This document shows, in pieces, positions 20,222 to 30,978 of a stretch of DNA of 64,000 nucleotides. The DNA is from Alkalisalibacterium limincola (GTDB taxonomy: Bacteria > Pseudomonadota > Gammaproteobacteria > Xanthomonadales > Xanthomonadaceae): NCBI RefSeq assembly GCF_008017755.1, contig NZ_VRTS01000011.1:1-64000 (forward strand), written 5' to 3'. The notes under the pieces were generated by a model. It did no database searches and was not told the DNA's origin. It worked only from the letters and a program-made list of their open reading frames with translations. A program made the translations under genes and the position numbers. Every line of letters starts with the position of its first letter. Positions within the stretch are counted from its first letter, which is position 1.

Positions 20222-22219
20222 ATGCTGCCACGCCTGATCCGCTGCACCCTCCTCACGGTGGCCCTGGCCACCGCCGCACCGCTGTCGGCCCAGGCCGTGG
20301 GTTCGGATGCCGCAGGGCGCCACACGCTGAACCTGACCTCGGCCGACATCGGCGTGCTGATCCAGACGGTCAGCGAGATCACCGGACGCAACTTCATCGT
20401 CGACCCCGCCGTCGAGGGACGGGTGACCGTCATTTCCGGACAACCCCAGGGGCCCGAGGAGATCTGGCGCACCTTCGAGTCGGTGCTCAGGGTGCACGGC
20501 TACGCGGTGGTCCCGTCGGGCAGCATGTGGAAGGTGCTGCCCGAGGCCGCGGCGCTGCGCGATGCCGGCGCCGGCATCGCCGCCGTCGGCGTGGACCGGC
20601 CCGATGCGATGGTGACGCGGGTGATCGAGATCGGCCAGGTGCCGGCGGCGGAACTCGCGGCGCTGCTGCGCCCGCTGGTGTCGCCCTCGGCGCAGCTGGC
20701 CGCCCAGGGCAACACGCTCGTGGTGACCGACCGCGCCGGCAACGTCGAGCGCATCGCACAGCTGGTGCGGCGCATCGACACCGTGTCGGACAACGAGGTC
20801 GAGGTGATCCCGTTGCGCCATGCGAACGCCTCGGAGATGGCGCGCACGCTGACCCAGCTCGAGCCGCAGGCCCAGGGCCTGGCGCTGGCCGGCAGCGGGC
20901 GCATGATCGCCGACTCGCGCACCAACTCCATGCTGGTTTCCGGCGACCGGGCCGCACGCCTGCGCCTGCGCACGCTGGTGGCCCACCTGGACACCCCGCT
21001 CTCGGACGGCGACGCCACCCAGGTGGTGTACCTGCGCTATGCCGACGGTGCCATGCTGCTGCCGGTGCTCGAAGGCATCGCCAACACGCTGACCGGCACC
21101 GCCAGCGACGACGAAGGCGCGCGTAGCGCGACGATCCACCACCATGCCGAAACCAATGCGCTGGTCATCACCGCGGTGCCCTCGGTGTACCGCGAGCTGG
21201 CCGCCGTGGTGCGCTCGCTGGACGTGCGCCGCGCGCAGGTGATGGTGGAGGCGGTGATCGCGGAGGTCAGCGACGAGCTGGCCGACGAGTTGGGGGTGCA
21301 GTGGCAGGCGACCGACATTCGCGACGACGGTGCCGGCGGCCTCACCCGCGGCGTGATCGGCGGTACCAACCTGCCCGGCAGCGGCAGGGGCATCATCGGC
21401 TTCGATCCGACCCAGGGCGTGGGCCCGGGCCTGAACCTGGGTTTCCTCGAGCGCGTGCTGACCCTGCCGGGCTCGGATCAACCGATCTTCCAGCTCGGCA
21501 TCCTGGTCAAGGCGCTGCGCGGCGATGGCCGCGCCAACGTGCTGTCGCAACCGACGCTGGTGATGCTCGACCACCAGGAGGCCGAGTTCAAGGTCGGCCA
21601 GGAGGTGCCCTTCATCACCGGCCAGTTCACCAACACCGGCGCCGGCGCGGGACCCAGCCGCCAGAACCCGTTCCAGACCATCGAGCGCCGCGACGTCGGC
21701 CTGACGCTGCGCGTGACCCCGCACGTGAACGAGGGCGACAGCGTGCGGCTGGAGATCTTCCAGGAAATCTCCAGCCTGTCGCCGACCCAGCTTGCAGGCG
21801 CTGCCGACCTGATCACCACGAAGCGCGAGATCCGCACCTCGGTGCTGGTGCCCGATGGCGGCCTGCTGGTGCTCGGCGGCCTGAGTTCGGAGGACGTCAA
21901 CGAGCAGATCCAGGGCGTGCCGGGCCTGAGCCGCATCCCCGGCATCGGTGCGCTGTTCCGCAACCGCCAGACCTCGCGCTCGCAGCGCAACCTGATGATC
22001 TTCATGCGCCCGGTGATCCTGCGCGACGGCATCAGCGAGGCGGCGGTGTCGAGCGAGAAGTACAACTTCCTGCGCTCGGAGCAGTTGCAGATGCGCGAGC
22101 GCTTCGAGGGCCGGGTCCGCGGCGGCGACCTGCCAGTGCTGCCGGCCGATCCGCAGGACCTGTTCCGCAACCCGCCGCCGCTTCAGCCGGCGCCGGGCGA
22201 GGTGCCGCGCGGTGACTGA
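20222..22219 (+). CDS. gspD: Type II secretion outer-membrane secretin GspD
   Basis: Forms the multimeric outer-membrane channel through which folded exoproteins leave. The 665-residue protein has a signal peptide (cleavage near LSAQA, residue 25), an N0 domain (LTSADIGVLIQTVSEITGRNF), three N-type ring domains, and a C-terminal secretin core with VPFITGQF, ERRDVGLTLRVTPHVNEGD and VPDGGLLVLGGL. There is no lipobox, so it is a non-lipoprotein secretin that may need a pilotin not found here. The frame is intact and the length normal. It overlaps gspE by eight bases, indicating coupling. Confidence 0.93.
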   Translation: MLPRLIRCTLLTVALATAAPLSAQAVGSDAAGRHTLNLTSADIGVLIQTVSEITGRNFIVDPAVEGRVTVISGQPQGPEEIWRTFESVLRVHGYAVVPSGSMWKVLPEAAALRDAGAGIAAVGVDRPDAMVTRVIEIGQVPAAELAALLRPLVSPSAQLAAQGNTLVVTDRAGNVERIAQLVRRIDTVSDNEVEVIPLRHANASEMARTLTQLEPQAQGLALAGSGRMIADSRTNSMLVSGDRAARLRLRTLVAHLDTPLSDGDATQVVYLRYADGAMLLPVLEGIANTLTGTASDDEGARSATIHHHAETNALVITAVPSVYRELAAVVRSLDVRRAQVMVEAVIAEVSDELADELGVQWQATDIRDDGAGGLTRGVIGGTNLPGSGRGIIGFDPTQGVGPGLNLGFLERVLTLPGSDQPIFQLGILVKALRGDGRANVLSQPTLVMLDHQEAEFKVGQEVPFITGQFTNTGAGAGPSRQNPFQTIERRDVGLTLRVTPHVNEGDSVRLEIFQEISSLSPTQLAGAADLITTKREIRTSVLVPDGGLLVLGGLSSEDVNEQIQGVPGLSRIPGIGALFRNRQTSRSQRNLMIFMRPVILRDGISEAAVSSEKYNFLRSEQLQMRERFEGRVRGGDLPVLPADPQDLFRNPPPLQPAPGEVPRGD

Positions 22220-23701
22220 AGCGGCCCCGGTGCGGCCGTCCTACGGCTTCGCCCGGCGGCAGGGCGCGACGATCGCCGGTGTCGACGACGGCCACGCCCT
22301 GGTCTGGCACCGGCCCGGTGTCGGTCCGGAGGTGCTGTTCGAATTGCGCCGACTGTGCGGCCTGCCGCTGCGGCCGGTCGAGCTCGACGCGGCGGCCTAC
22401 GAGGACGCGCTGCGCAGGTTGTACGGCGAAGGCGACACCGGCGGTGGCAGCGCCGCGGTCGACCTGGGCGGCGAGGACCTCTCCAGCCTGGCCGATGCGC
22501 TGCCCGAGCCCGAGGACCTGCTGGAGAGCGACGACGACGCACCGATCATCCGCCTGATCAATGCGCTGCTGACCGAAGCGGTCAAGGAGAACGCGTCGGA
22601 CATCCACATCGAGCCGTTCGAAAGCCGGCTGGTGGTGCGCTTCCGCGTCGACGGCGTGTTGCGCGAGGTGCTCAGCCCGCGCAAGGCGGTGGCCGCCGCG
22701 GTGGTCAGCCGGATCAAGGTGATGGCGCGGCTGGACATCGCCGAGCGCCGGCTGCCGCAGGACGGCCGCATCGGCCTTCGCATCGCCGGCCGCCCGGTGG
22801 ACGTGCGCGTGAGCACGATCCCGGTCGGTGGCGAGGGCGGTTCCGAGCGCGTGGTGCTGCGCCTGCTCGACAAGCAGGCCGGGCGCTGGACCTGGCCGAG
22901 GTCGGCATGGACGCGGCCACGCGCGAGCGGCTGGACACCTTGATCCACCGGCCGCACGGCATCCTGCTGGTGACCGGCCCGACCGGTTCGGGCAAGACCA
23001 CGACGCTGTATGCCGCGCTGCAGCGCCTCAACGACGCCAGCCGCAACCTGCTCACCGTCGAGGACCCGATCGAGTACCGTCTCGACGGCATCGGCCAGAC
23101 CCAGGTCAACAGCAAGGTCGACATGAGCTTCGCCCGCGGCCTCAGGGCGATCCTGCGCCAGGACCCCGACGTGGTCATGGTCGGCGAGATCCGCGACCTG
23201 GAGACCGCCGAGGTGGCGGTGCAGGCCAGCCTCACCGGCCATCTGGTGCTGTCCACGCTGCATACCAATTCCGCGGTCGGCGCGATGACGCGCCTGCGCG
23301 ACATGGGAGTCGAGCAGTTCCTCCTCTCGGCCTCGCTGATCGGTGTGCTGGCGCAGCGGCTGGTGCGCGTGCTGGATCCGGAGCTCAGCGAGGAGTACGC
23401 GCCCACCGAGGCCGAATGCGCGGCGCTGGGTGGACGCTTCAGCCCCGGGCTGCGCTTCCGCCGTCCACGGGCCGATGCCACCGGACGCAGCGGCGGCTAT
23501 CGCGGGCGCACCGGCATCTATGAGCTGGTGGTGGTCGACGAGGGAATGCGCCGGCTGATCCATGACGGTGCCGCCGAGCAGGCGTTGCACGCGCATGCCC
23601 GGACGACGTCGGCGCCCCTGCTCGCCGATGGCTGGGCCAAGGTGTGCGCCGGCATCACCTCGGTCGAGGAAGTGCTGCGGGTCACGCGGCAGGACGAATG
23701 A
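22212..23701 (+). CDS. gspE: Type II secretion ATPase GspE (frameshifted; lacks zinc cysteines)
   Basis: Cytoplasmic hexameric ATPase that drives pseudopilus assembly. The GTG at 22212 overlaps the gspD end. Visible parts: N1E-type start, Asp box [20 protein letters not shown], Walker [12 protein letters not shown], Walker B region [12 protein letters not shown], and His box [18 protein letters not shown]. One base is missing near 22885; correction gives 496 residues. An oddity is the C-terminal zinc-binding region before [10 protein letters not shown]. It usually carries two CxxC pairs, but here ([17 protein letters not shown] and onwards) I find only one cysteine (AECAAL). Some ATPases of this family naturally lack the motif, so activity is still plausible. 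The following lipoprotein gene separates it from gspF. Confidence 0.9.
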
Positions 23702-23755
23702 GGGCCGGGCACGCCAGGCCGGTCCAGCACGAAGACATCTGAACCAGGGGGATCC

Positions 23756-25409
23756 ATGATGGGGCGTCGACTATTGTTCGTGTTGGTTTTGTGCGCGCTG
23801 TGGGGCGTGCTGGCGGGCTGTGCGCCGGGCATGCCGAACACGCGGCTGGATCGGCCGGATAAATTGCCGGACCGGTACGGCATCGTCGCAGTGCAGGTGG
23901 TCTCCAACACGAACCGTCTCGCGCCGTTCCTCGACAACTGGACATCGGTGTACGTCGTCGACCTCGAGGACACCAGCAAGCGCTACCAGCTCGAGGCCAA
24001 GGGCACCGGGCTGCTCAACAGTCGCGTCTTCATCGGCGCGCTGCCGCCGGGCCACTACGGGCTGGCGATGCTCCAGAGCTTGATGCACGGCTCAGACGCG
24101 ACCTATTGGATCAATGCGCGGGTGCCACGCAGCGTCGGGACCTTCCACGTCGACGAGAACCACTTCACCAGCTTGGGGACGCTGGCCTACCAGCCGTTCC
24201 CGGCACCCGGGGGCGAGTCGGGTGCGGGCCGCAAGCCCTTCGTCGTGACCCGGATGGAGGACAGGCAGGACCTCGCGGAGTTCGTCGCCGATGCCTATCC
24301 CGACTTCCACGCACGCCTCCGGCCGATGGCGTGCAGGGGTGGGACCAGGACCATGGCGATGCCCAGAGGCTCGACCTCGCTTCGCGGATCCGCTCCTTTG
24401 CCCTGGCACGCCATCCGCATCGCGTCGGGCCGGAGGGTGTCGCGCTGAGCGGGGTCCTCGGACAGATCCTTTGGCGCCGGGGGGATGGGGACTGGCAACG
24501 CGCCGACACCGGCTATACAAACGAACTCGGCGCGCTCGTGGCCTACGACGGGGGATACATTGCCGCTGGCGAGCGGGGGCTGGTGCTGCGCGCGGAGTCC
24601 CTTGAGGGTCCGTGGGAGCGGGTCGGGGGGCCTGACACGCGATCGGCGGTCTACTGGATGGACGCCGCCCGCGACGGCCGCTTCCACGCGCTGGCCCGAT
24701 CAGACACGCAGGTCACCTTCTACGAGGCCAGCCCCGACCTTTCGGAGTGGACCGCGCTGCACACCTTCGCCCATCGCGGCAACCTGCTTTTCCCGGGCTG
24801 GAACGAGGTCTACGCCTTCCATGACGAACACCAGCGCATCGTGCTCGTGGGTGGCGGTGAGCGGGTCGTCTACGATCCTGCCAGCCGCAGCACGACACCC
24901 GGGCGCTCCACCGATTTCGTCGTGCTGGCACAGCAGCCCGACGGGGTCGTCGTGGGCGTTCCCGGGCGGCCTGGGGAAGCGCGGGGCGGCCCATGCTGAG
25001 CCACTCGGCGGGCCGCGACTGGAACCGGCTCCAGCCGGTGATCGGGCAGGAGGTGTGGAGCCGGGTGGTCCACAGCCCGCCGATCCGACTGGAGGACGAT
25101 CGCCTGTTGGTCGTCGCCCACCAGCAGGGCCGCGACCCGGTGTCCGGGCGACGCTTCCCGCTGGACGACCTGCACGTGCGTATCGGCAGCGAGTCCGAGG
25201 GCGTGACCGGGTGGGGCGAGGCGCTCGAGCCGGGATGCGAGCTCCTGCTGCCCTCCATCTCCAGCGCCGAGCTGATCTTCGCGATGTGCGAGGACGGGCG
25301 CCTCAAGAGCAGCCGCGATCTGGGCCGGGAGTGGGTCGTCGACCGGGATCCGGTGCTGGACCTCGAGCAGATGCCCGGTGAACTTCGCGGGGCTGGCGTG
25401 GAGGCCTGA
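23756..25409 (+). CDS. Large outer-membrane-type lipoprotein within the T2SS operon (two frameshifts)
   Basis: Not a recognised T2SS component. It begins with a lipoprotein signal (LLFVLVLCALWGVLAGC, lipobox LAGC with the lipidated Cys at residue 22). Position +2 is Ala rather than Asp, which favours outer-membrane sorting. The mature part is about 530 residues and has scattered Asp-box (BNR)-like turns: LEGPWERVG, SAGRDWNRLQP and SRDLGREWVVD, suggesting a beta-propeller. The ORF breaks near 24322 and between about 24950 and 24990, one base lost each time; correction gives 551 residues. AGGGGG precedes the ATG at 23756, and an ATG follows immediately at 23759. It ends four bases before gspF. 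It could be an accessory factor or a cargo of the secretion system; both are inference. Confidence 0.7.
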
Positions 25410-25413
25410 TTCC

Positions 25414-26603
25414 ATGCCCGCCTTCCACTTCGAGGCCCTGGATCCGGCCGGCCGCACCGAGAGGGGCGTGCTGCAGGCCGACACCGCGCGCGCGGCGCGC
25501 GGGCAGCTGCGCGAGCGCGGGCTGGCGCCGCTGGAGGTGCGCGAGGTCGAAGGCGTGGTGACGCGCCGCTCCGGCGTGCCCGCCGCGCGCGGGTCACGAT
25601 CACGCGGCAACTGGCCACGCTGGTCGCGGCTGGCCTGCCGCTGGAGGAGTCGCTGGCGGCGCTTGCCGATGGCGCGGAGCCGCGCGTGCGCGCGCTGGCG
25701 CTCGGGTTGCGGGCCCGGGTCATGGAGGGTGCGACGCTGGCCCAGGCCCTGGGCGAGTTCCCCGGCACCTTCGATGCGCTGTACCGCTCCACGGTGCAGG
25801 CCGGGGAGCAGAGCGGCCGACTGGACCGGGTGCTGCTGCGGCTCGCCGACCACCTGGAATCGCGCGACGCGCTGCGCCGACGACTGATCGGGGCGCTGGC
25901 CTATCCGGTGCTGCTGCTGACGGTGGCGCTGGCGGTGGTGGCCGGCCTGCTGTGGTTCGTGGTGCCCGAGGTGACCGGCGTGTTCGTGCGCAGCGGCCAG
26001 GCCCTGCCCTGGCCGACCCGGGTCCTGATGGCCATCACCGGTGGCCTGCGCAGCCACGGCTGGTGGCTGTTTCCGGTGCTGGCGGTGGCGACGGCGATCG
26101 GCGTGGCGCTGTGGCGTCGCCCGGCAAGCGCGCTGCTGCGCGACCGGTTGTGGCTGCGCCTGCCCTTCGTCGGCCGACTGGTGGTCGCGTTGGACACCGC
26201 GCGCTTCGCGCGCACCCTGGCGATGCTGGGTGCCAGCGCGGTGCCGTTGCTGGAGGCCCTGGGGCTGGCGACGGCGACCGTGCAGAATTCCGTATTGCGC
26301 GAAGCCCTGGCCGGCGTGGCAGGGCGCGTCCGCGAGGGCGCCTCGCTGGCCCAGGCACTGGCCGCCACCGGTCACTTCCCGGCCGTCGCGGTGCGCCTGA
26401 TCGCCAGCGGCGAGCGCGCCGGGCGGCTCGACGCGATGCTCGACGAGGCCGCCTCGCAGCTCGAGCGCGAACTCGACACCGTCATGGCCGTGGCGACCGC
26501 GGCATTGGGTCCGGCGGTGATCCTGGGCGTCGGTGGGGTCGTATTGTTCATCGTGCTGGCGATACTGTTGCCGATCTTCCAGATGAACCAGTTGATCCGA
26601 TGA
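25414..26603 (+). CDS. gspF: Type II secretion inner-membrane protein GspF (frameshifted)
   Basis: Polytopic platform protein that works with GspE. The start MPAFHFEALDPAGRTERG is typical. Two GspF domains follow: ITRQLATLVAAGLPLEESL with VMEGATLAQALGEFP, and FARTLAMLGASAVPLLEAL with VREGASLAQALAATG. The membrane segments are LIGALAYPVLLLTVALAVVA, one around WWLFPVLAVATAIGVAL, and one near the C-terminus ending LLPIFQMNQLIR. One G appears missing near 25590; correction gives 396 residues, normal for GspF. It is the last T2SS gene here; gspG to gspN are not in the window. The ftsE GTG follows 13 bases later. Confidence 0.9.
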
Positions 26604-26616
26604 CGGGAACCGCGAC

Positions 26617-27303
26617 GTGAGCCTGCTGCGCTTCGACAATGTCTCCAAGCGCTACGCCGGCGGGCACGAGGCGCTGAGCGAGGTGAGCTTTTCCATGGCC
26701 GAGGGCGAGATGCTGTTCGTCACCGGGCATTCCGGTGCCGGCAAGAGCACGCTGCTGCGCCTGATCCACCTGAGCGAGCGGCCCAGCCGCGGCGCGGTGC
26801 TGATCAACGAGCGCAACCTCAACAAGGTGCGCGGCCGCGGTGTCGCGCTGCAGCGGCGCAGGGTCGGGATCGTGTTCCAGGACCACCGCCTGCTGACCGA
26901 CCGCAGCGTGTTCGAGAACGTGGCGATGCCGCTGGTGATCGCCGGGGTGCCGCGCGCGGAGATCGACAAGCGGGTGCGCGTGGTGCTGGAGAAGGTGGGC
27001 CTTGGCGAGCGCGAGAAGGCGACGCCGCTGGAGCTGAGCTCCGGCGAGCAGCAGCGCGTGGGAATCGCGCGCGCGGTCGTCGGCCGGCCGGCGCTGCTGG
27101 TGGCCGACGAGCCGACCGGCAACCTGGACCCGCAACTGGCGGCCGAGGTCATGCAGCTGTTCGCATCCCTGCCCGCGGCGGGCACGTCGGTGCTGGTGGC
27201 CAGCCACGACCTGGCCCTGGTCAAGCGCATGCGCAAGCGGGTGCTGGTGCTCGACCATGGCCGGCTGGTCGACGACATCTCGCCCGAGGACCTGGCGGCA
27301 TGA
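26617..27303 (+). CDS. ftsE: Cell division ATP-binding protein FtsE
   Basis: ATPase subunit of the FtsEX complex, which controls septal peptidoglycan hydrolases. The 228-residue protein has Walker A GHSGAGKSTLLRL, Q-loop FQDHRLLTDRSV, signature LSSGEQQRVGIARA, Walker B LLVADEPTGNLDP and the switch His in ASHD. The start is a GTG at 26617, giving the family N-terminus LLRFDNVSKRY. The stop overlaps the ftsX start by four bases (ATGA), the usual tight coupling. Frame intact. Confidence 0.95.
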   Translation: MSLLRFDNVSKRYAGGHEALSEVSFSMAEGEMLFVTGHSGAGKSTLLRLIHLSERPSRGAVLINERNLNKVRGRGVALQRRRVGIVFQDHRLLTDRSVFENVAMPLVIAGVPRAEIDKRVRVVLEKVGLGEREKATPLELSSGEQQRVGIARAVVGRPALLVADEPTGNLDPQLAAEVMQLFASLPAAGTSVLVASHDLALVKRMRKRVLVLDHGRLVDDISPEDLAA

Positions 27304-28301
27304 GCGGCGAGCGCACCGAACCGGAGGGCCAGGGCACCCGCCGCGCCGCGGCCGAGCGCCGCCAGCGCGGTGGCATCGGCGACCGCGTGCAGGCCTGGCG
27401 CGAGCTGCAGCTCTACAGTTTTGTATCAAGCTTCGGACGCATCGCTGCCCGCCCCTGGGCGACGCTTCTCACCGTGGGTGTCATGGCGATCGCGCTGGCG
27501 CTGCCGTTGGGGCTGTGGCTGGGACTGGCGACGCTGGAGCAGTTCTCGGGCAACGTGCGCGAATCCCGCGAGATCGGGGTGTTCCTGCAGGCCGAGGTGG
27601 CCGCCGAGCGCGCCGGCACACTGGCCGAGGAGCTGCGCGCGCGTCCCGACATCGCCGCCGTGGTGTTGCGCACCCCGGAGGAGGGACTGGCGGAGTTCCG
27701 CGAGATGAGCGACCTCGCCGAGGCCCTCGACCTGCTGGAGCACAACCCGCTGCCCTTCGTGCTGGTGGTGGACCCGGTGCCGGCCCCGGCCGAGGCCGAA
27801 TCGGCATTGGCCGCGGCGCTGCAGGCGCTGCCCGAGGTCGATGTCGTCCAGCACGATGCGCTGTGGCGCGAGCGCCTCGGCGCCTGGCTCGACTTCGGCG
27901 AGCGTGCGGCCTGGGTGATCGCGGTGTTGCTGGGCCTGGGCGCGCTGCTGGTGGTCGGCAACACGGTGCGCCTGGACATCCAGGGGCGTGCCGCGGAGAT
28001 CGGCATCCTGCAGCAGCTGGGCGCCACCGACGGCTTCATTCGCCGACCGTTCCTCTACCTGGGCTTCTGGTACGGGCTGGCCTCCGGCCTGTTCGCGCTG
28101 CTGATGCTGGCCGCGGCCGGCTGGGCGTTGCAGGGGCCGCTGTCGAAACTGATCGCCAGCTACGGCAGCACCTTTGCGCTGCAGGGGCCGGGCCTGCTGG
28201 GTGCCCTCAAGGTGCTGGCCGGGGCGGCGCTGCTGGGATGGGTGGGCGCATGGCTTGCGACCGGGCATCATCTGCGGCTGACCCGGCCGGTCGAGCAGTG
28301 A
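27300..28301 (+). CDS. ftsX: Cell division protein FtsX
   Basis: Integral-membrane partner of FtsE. The 333 residues comprise a charged cytoplasmic N-terminus of about 45, a first helix (ATLLTVGVMAIALALPLGLWLG is part of it) and a large periplasmic loop that contacts hydrolase activators in the family. Three more helices follow, with the FtsX-type permease domain around VVGNTVRLDIQGRAAEIGILQ (middle part). Length and organisation are normal. In many gammaproteobacteria rpoH follows ftsX directly; here a regulator gene and ung lie between. Frame intact. Confidence 0.94.
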   Translation: MSGERTEPEGQGTRRAAAERRQRGGIGDRVQAWRELQLYSFVSSFGRIAARPWATLLTVGVMAIALALPLGLWLGLATLEQFSGNVRESREIGVFLQAEVAAERAGTLAEELRARPDIAAVVLRTPEEGLAEFREMSDLAEALDLLEHNPLPFVLVVDPVPAPAEAESALAAALQALPEVDVVQHDALWRERLGAWLDFGERAAWVIAVLLGLGALLVVGNTVRLDIQGRAAEIGILQQLGATDGFIRRPFLYLGFWYGLASGLFALLMLAAAGWALQGPLSKLIASYGSTFALQGPGLLGALKVLAGAALLGWVGAWLATGHHLRLTRPVEQ

Positions 28302-28315
28302 GTTAATCTGGACCG

Positions 28316-29164
28316 ATGAGCATGACCAGTTTCCGCCACGTCGACAGCGCCGCGCCCCGCATCATGGTTGTCGATGGTTCGCGCGTGGTGCGCCGGATGA
28401 TCGAACAGATGCTGGCCAAGGAGATGCCCGAGGCGCAGCTGGTGGCGTGCGAGACCGGCGAGCAGGCCCGTGCCGCACTGCAATCGGGCTCGGTCGACCT
28501 GGTGACCACGGCGCTGTCGCTGCCGGACATGGACGGCCTGGAGCTGGCCCACTACATCCGCGAGCACACGCCGCAGGCCTATATCCCGATCATCGTCGTC
28601 TCCGGCGAGGTCGAGCACCGGCTGGTCGCGCGCAGCTTCACCGACGATGTCACCGACTACTTCGACAAGGGCCTGGGCTTCCACGCGCTGGCCGCCTTCA
28701 TCCGTGGCTACGTGCACCCCGAGGACGAGCCTGGCGGCGAGGTGCTCTACGTCGAGGACAGTCGCGTGGTGGCGCTGGCCACCCGGCGCATGCTGGAGAA
28801 GCACGGCCTGAAGGTCACCCACGCACCCAGCGTCGAGGATGCGCTGGCGCACCTGGACACGGCCAAGGCCCAGGGCAACCAGCCGGGTCCGGACATCGTG
28901 CTGACCGACGTCTACCTCAAGGGCGAGCTGAGCGGCAACGACCTGGTGCGGATGATCCGCAACGATTACGGCTATGCCCGCGGCCAGTTGCCGGTGCTGG
29001 TGATGACCGGCGATGCGAACCCCGCCAACCAGAGCGAGCTGATCCGGTTGGGTGCGAACGACCTCGTGGAAAAGCCGATCGAGGAGCGCCTGCTGGTGAC
29101 CAAGCTGCTGTTCCAGCTGCGCGTGGGGCGGATGCTGCGCGAAAAGGTCGTCGGCGCGGCCTGA
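28316..29164 (+). CDS. Response regulator with two receiver domains, first one degenerate
   Basis: A 282-residue cytoplasmic protein made of two receiver domains and no output domain. The first (about residues 15-133) keeps the DMDG motif, but the phospho-acceptor position after DLVTT is Ala66, so it should not be phosphorylated. The second (about 143-275) has the acidic pair (VLYVED), Asp198 in [11 protein letters not shown], a Thr switch in VLVMTGD and the Lys in VEKPIEE, so it looks active. Such proteins act by protein-protein contact or as phosphate sinks. No cognate kinase is adjacent. It begins 14 bases after ftsX and ends one base before ung, so it is probably in the same operon. Confidence 0.85.
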   Translation: MSMTSFRHVDSAAPRIMVVDGSRVVRRMIEQMLAKEMPEAQLVACETGEQARAALQSGSVDLVTTALSLPDMDGLELAHYIREHTPQAYIPIIVVSGEVEHRLVARSFTDDVTDYFDKGLGFHALAAFIRGYVHPEDEPGGEVLYVEDSRVVALATRRMLEKHGLKVTHAPSVEDALAHLDTAKAQGNQPGPDIVLTDVYLKGELSGNDLVRMIRNDYGYARGQLPVLVMTGDANPANQSELIRLGANDLVEKPIEERLLVTKLLFQLRVGRMLREKVVGAA

Positions 29165-29165
29165 G

Positions 29166-29891
29166 GTGGAGGCGGCGTCGCGCATCCGGCTGCACCCGTC
29201 CTGGAGACAGCGCGTGGGCGGGCACCTGCTGCGCGAGGACATGCGGGCGCTGGCGGAGTTCCTGCGCCAGGAGAAGGCCCGCGGCAAGCCGGTGTTCCCC
29301 CCCGGGTCGCAGATGTTCGCGGCACTCGACGCCACCCCGTTCGACCAGGTCAAGGTGGTGATCCTCGGCCAGGATCCCTATCACGGCCCGGGCCAGGCCC
29401 ATGGCCTGAGCTTCTCCGTGCGGCCCGGCGTGCCGGTGCCCCCCTCGCTGGGCAACATCTACAAGGAACTTCGCAGCGACCTGGGCCTGGAGCCGCCGGA
29501 CCATGGCTGCCTGCTGCCATGGGCCCGGCAGGGCGTCCTGCTGCTCAACGCGGTGCTCAGCGTGGAGTCCGGACGCCCCGGCAGCCACCAGGGGCGAGGC
29601 TGGGAAGGCTTCACCGATGCCGTGGTGGAGTCGCTGTCGAGCGAGCGCGAGGGGCTGGTGTTCATGTTGTGGGGCAGCTACGCGCAGAAGAAGGGCCAGG
29701 TCATCGACCGCGGCCGCCATTGCGTGCTGCGGGCCCCCCACCCCTCGCCGCTGTCGGCCCACCGCGGCTTTCTTGGCTGTGGCCACTTTTCCAAGGCAAA
29801 CCGTTATCTGCAGGGGCGTGGTGCCGTGCCGATCGACTGGTCCTTGCCCGCGCGCGCGGAACTGGAACCGGAGCTGAGCCCGGCCCCTTGA
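29166..29891 (+). CDS. ung: Uracil-DNA glycosylase
   Basis: Removes uracil from DNA to start base excision repair. The 241-residue protein has the water-activating motif [18 protein letters not shown] (Asp70) and the family 1 motif [18 protein letters not shown] near the C-terminus. I use the GTG at 29166, one base after the preceding stop, because the first internal ATG would remove part of the conserved N-terminal region. Length fits the family. The end is followed by about 110 bases before the rpoH operator. Frame intact. Confidence 0.94.
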   Translation: MEAASRIRLHPSWRQRVGGHLLREDMRALAEFLRQEKARGKPVFPPGSQMFAALDATPFDQVKVVILGQDPYHGPGQAHGLSFSVRPGVPVPPSLGNIYKELRSDLGLEPPDHGCLLPWARQGVLLLNAVLSVESGRPGSHQGRGWEGFTDAVVESLSSEREGLVFMLWGSYAQKKGQVIDRGRHCVLRAPHPSPLSAHRGFLGCGHFSKANRYLQGRGAVPIDWSLPARAELEPELSPAP

Positions 29892-30008
29892 TGCAGGAAC
29901 CTGCAGGCCCCATAGCGGTCTGAACGTCCCGACGCGCGCTCCTGCGCCTGTCGAGGGTCCGGTGGCGGCAGCGTTGCATGAATGGAACGGACAAACCTGA
30001 AACCCCGT

Positions 30009-30035
30009 TTAGCACTCACGGGGGTCGAGTGCTAA
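30009..30035 (+). promoter_or_regulatory. CIRCE operator (HrcA site) in front of rpoH
   Basis: TTAGCACTC (30009-30017), a nine-base spacer, then GAGTGCTAA (30027-30035). This is an exact match to the established CIRCE consensus bound by the repressor HrcA. It lies 25 bases before the chosen rpoH start, where binding would block transcription or, as RNA, shape the leader. It implies heat-shock control of the heat-shock sigma factor by HrcA. Confidence 0.92.
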
Positions 30036-30060
30036 AATCGATGACATGACCGAGGACACG

Positions 30061-30921
<861 letters not shown>

Positions 30922-30940
30922 GCACGACGGCGTGGACGGG

Positions 30941-30968
30941 AAAAGGGCGGCCTGCGGGCCGCCTTTTT
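30941..30968. terminator. Bidirectional intrinsic terminator after rpoH
   Basis: AAAA, arms GGCGGCC and GGCCGCC around TGCG, then TTTTT. It sits between the convergent rpoH and NarL-type regulator genes and fits both. The same stem, loop and T-run occur after rpoD. Confidence 0.88.
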
Positions 30969-30978
30969 GCGTTCCGGT

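Noticed and set aside
18515-21724. Very long minus-strand ORF of 1069 codons opposite rhlB, gspC and gspD
   Set aside because: High GC content leaves few stop codons in opposing frames. The sequence is repetitive Arg/Ala/Gly/His without any domain, and the plus strand carries clear conserved genes.
22355-22900. Separate small gene in the frame upstream of the gspE break
   Set aside because: The upstream part of that frame is a shadow; only the portion after about 22885 continues the GspE motifs.
23756-25409. Lipoprotein as the secretin pilotin (GspS/OutS)
   Set aside because: Pilotins are about 100-150 residues. This protein is about 550 and looks like a beta-propeller.
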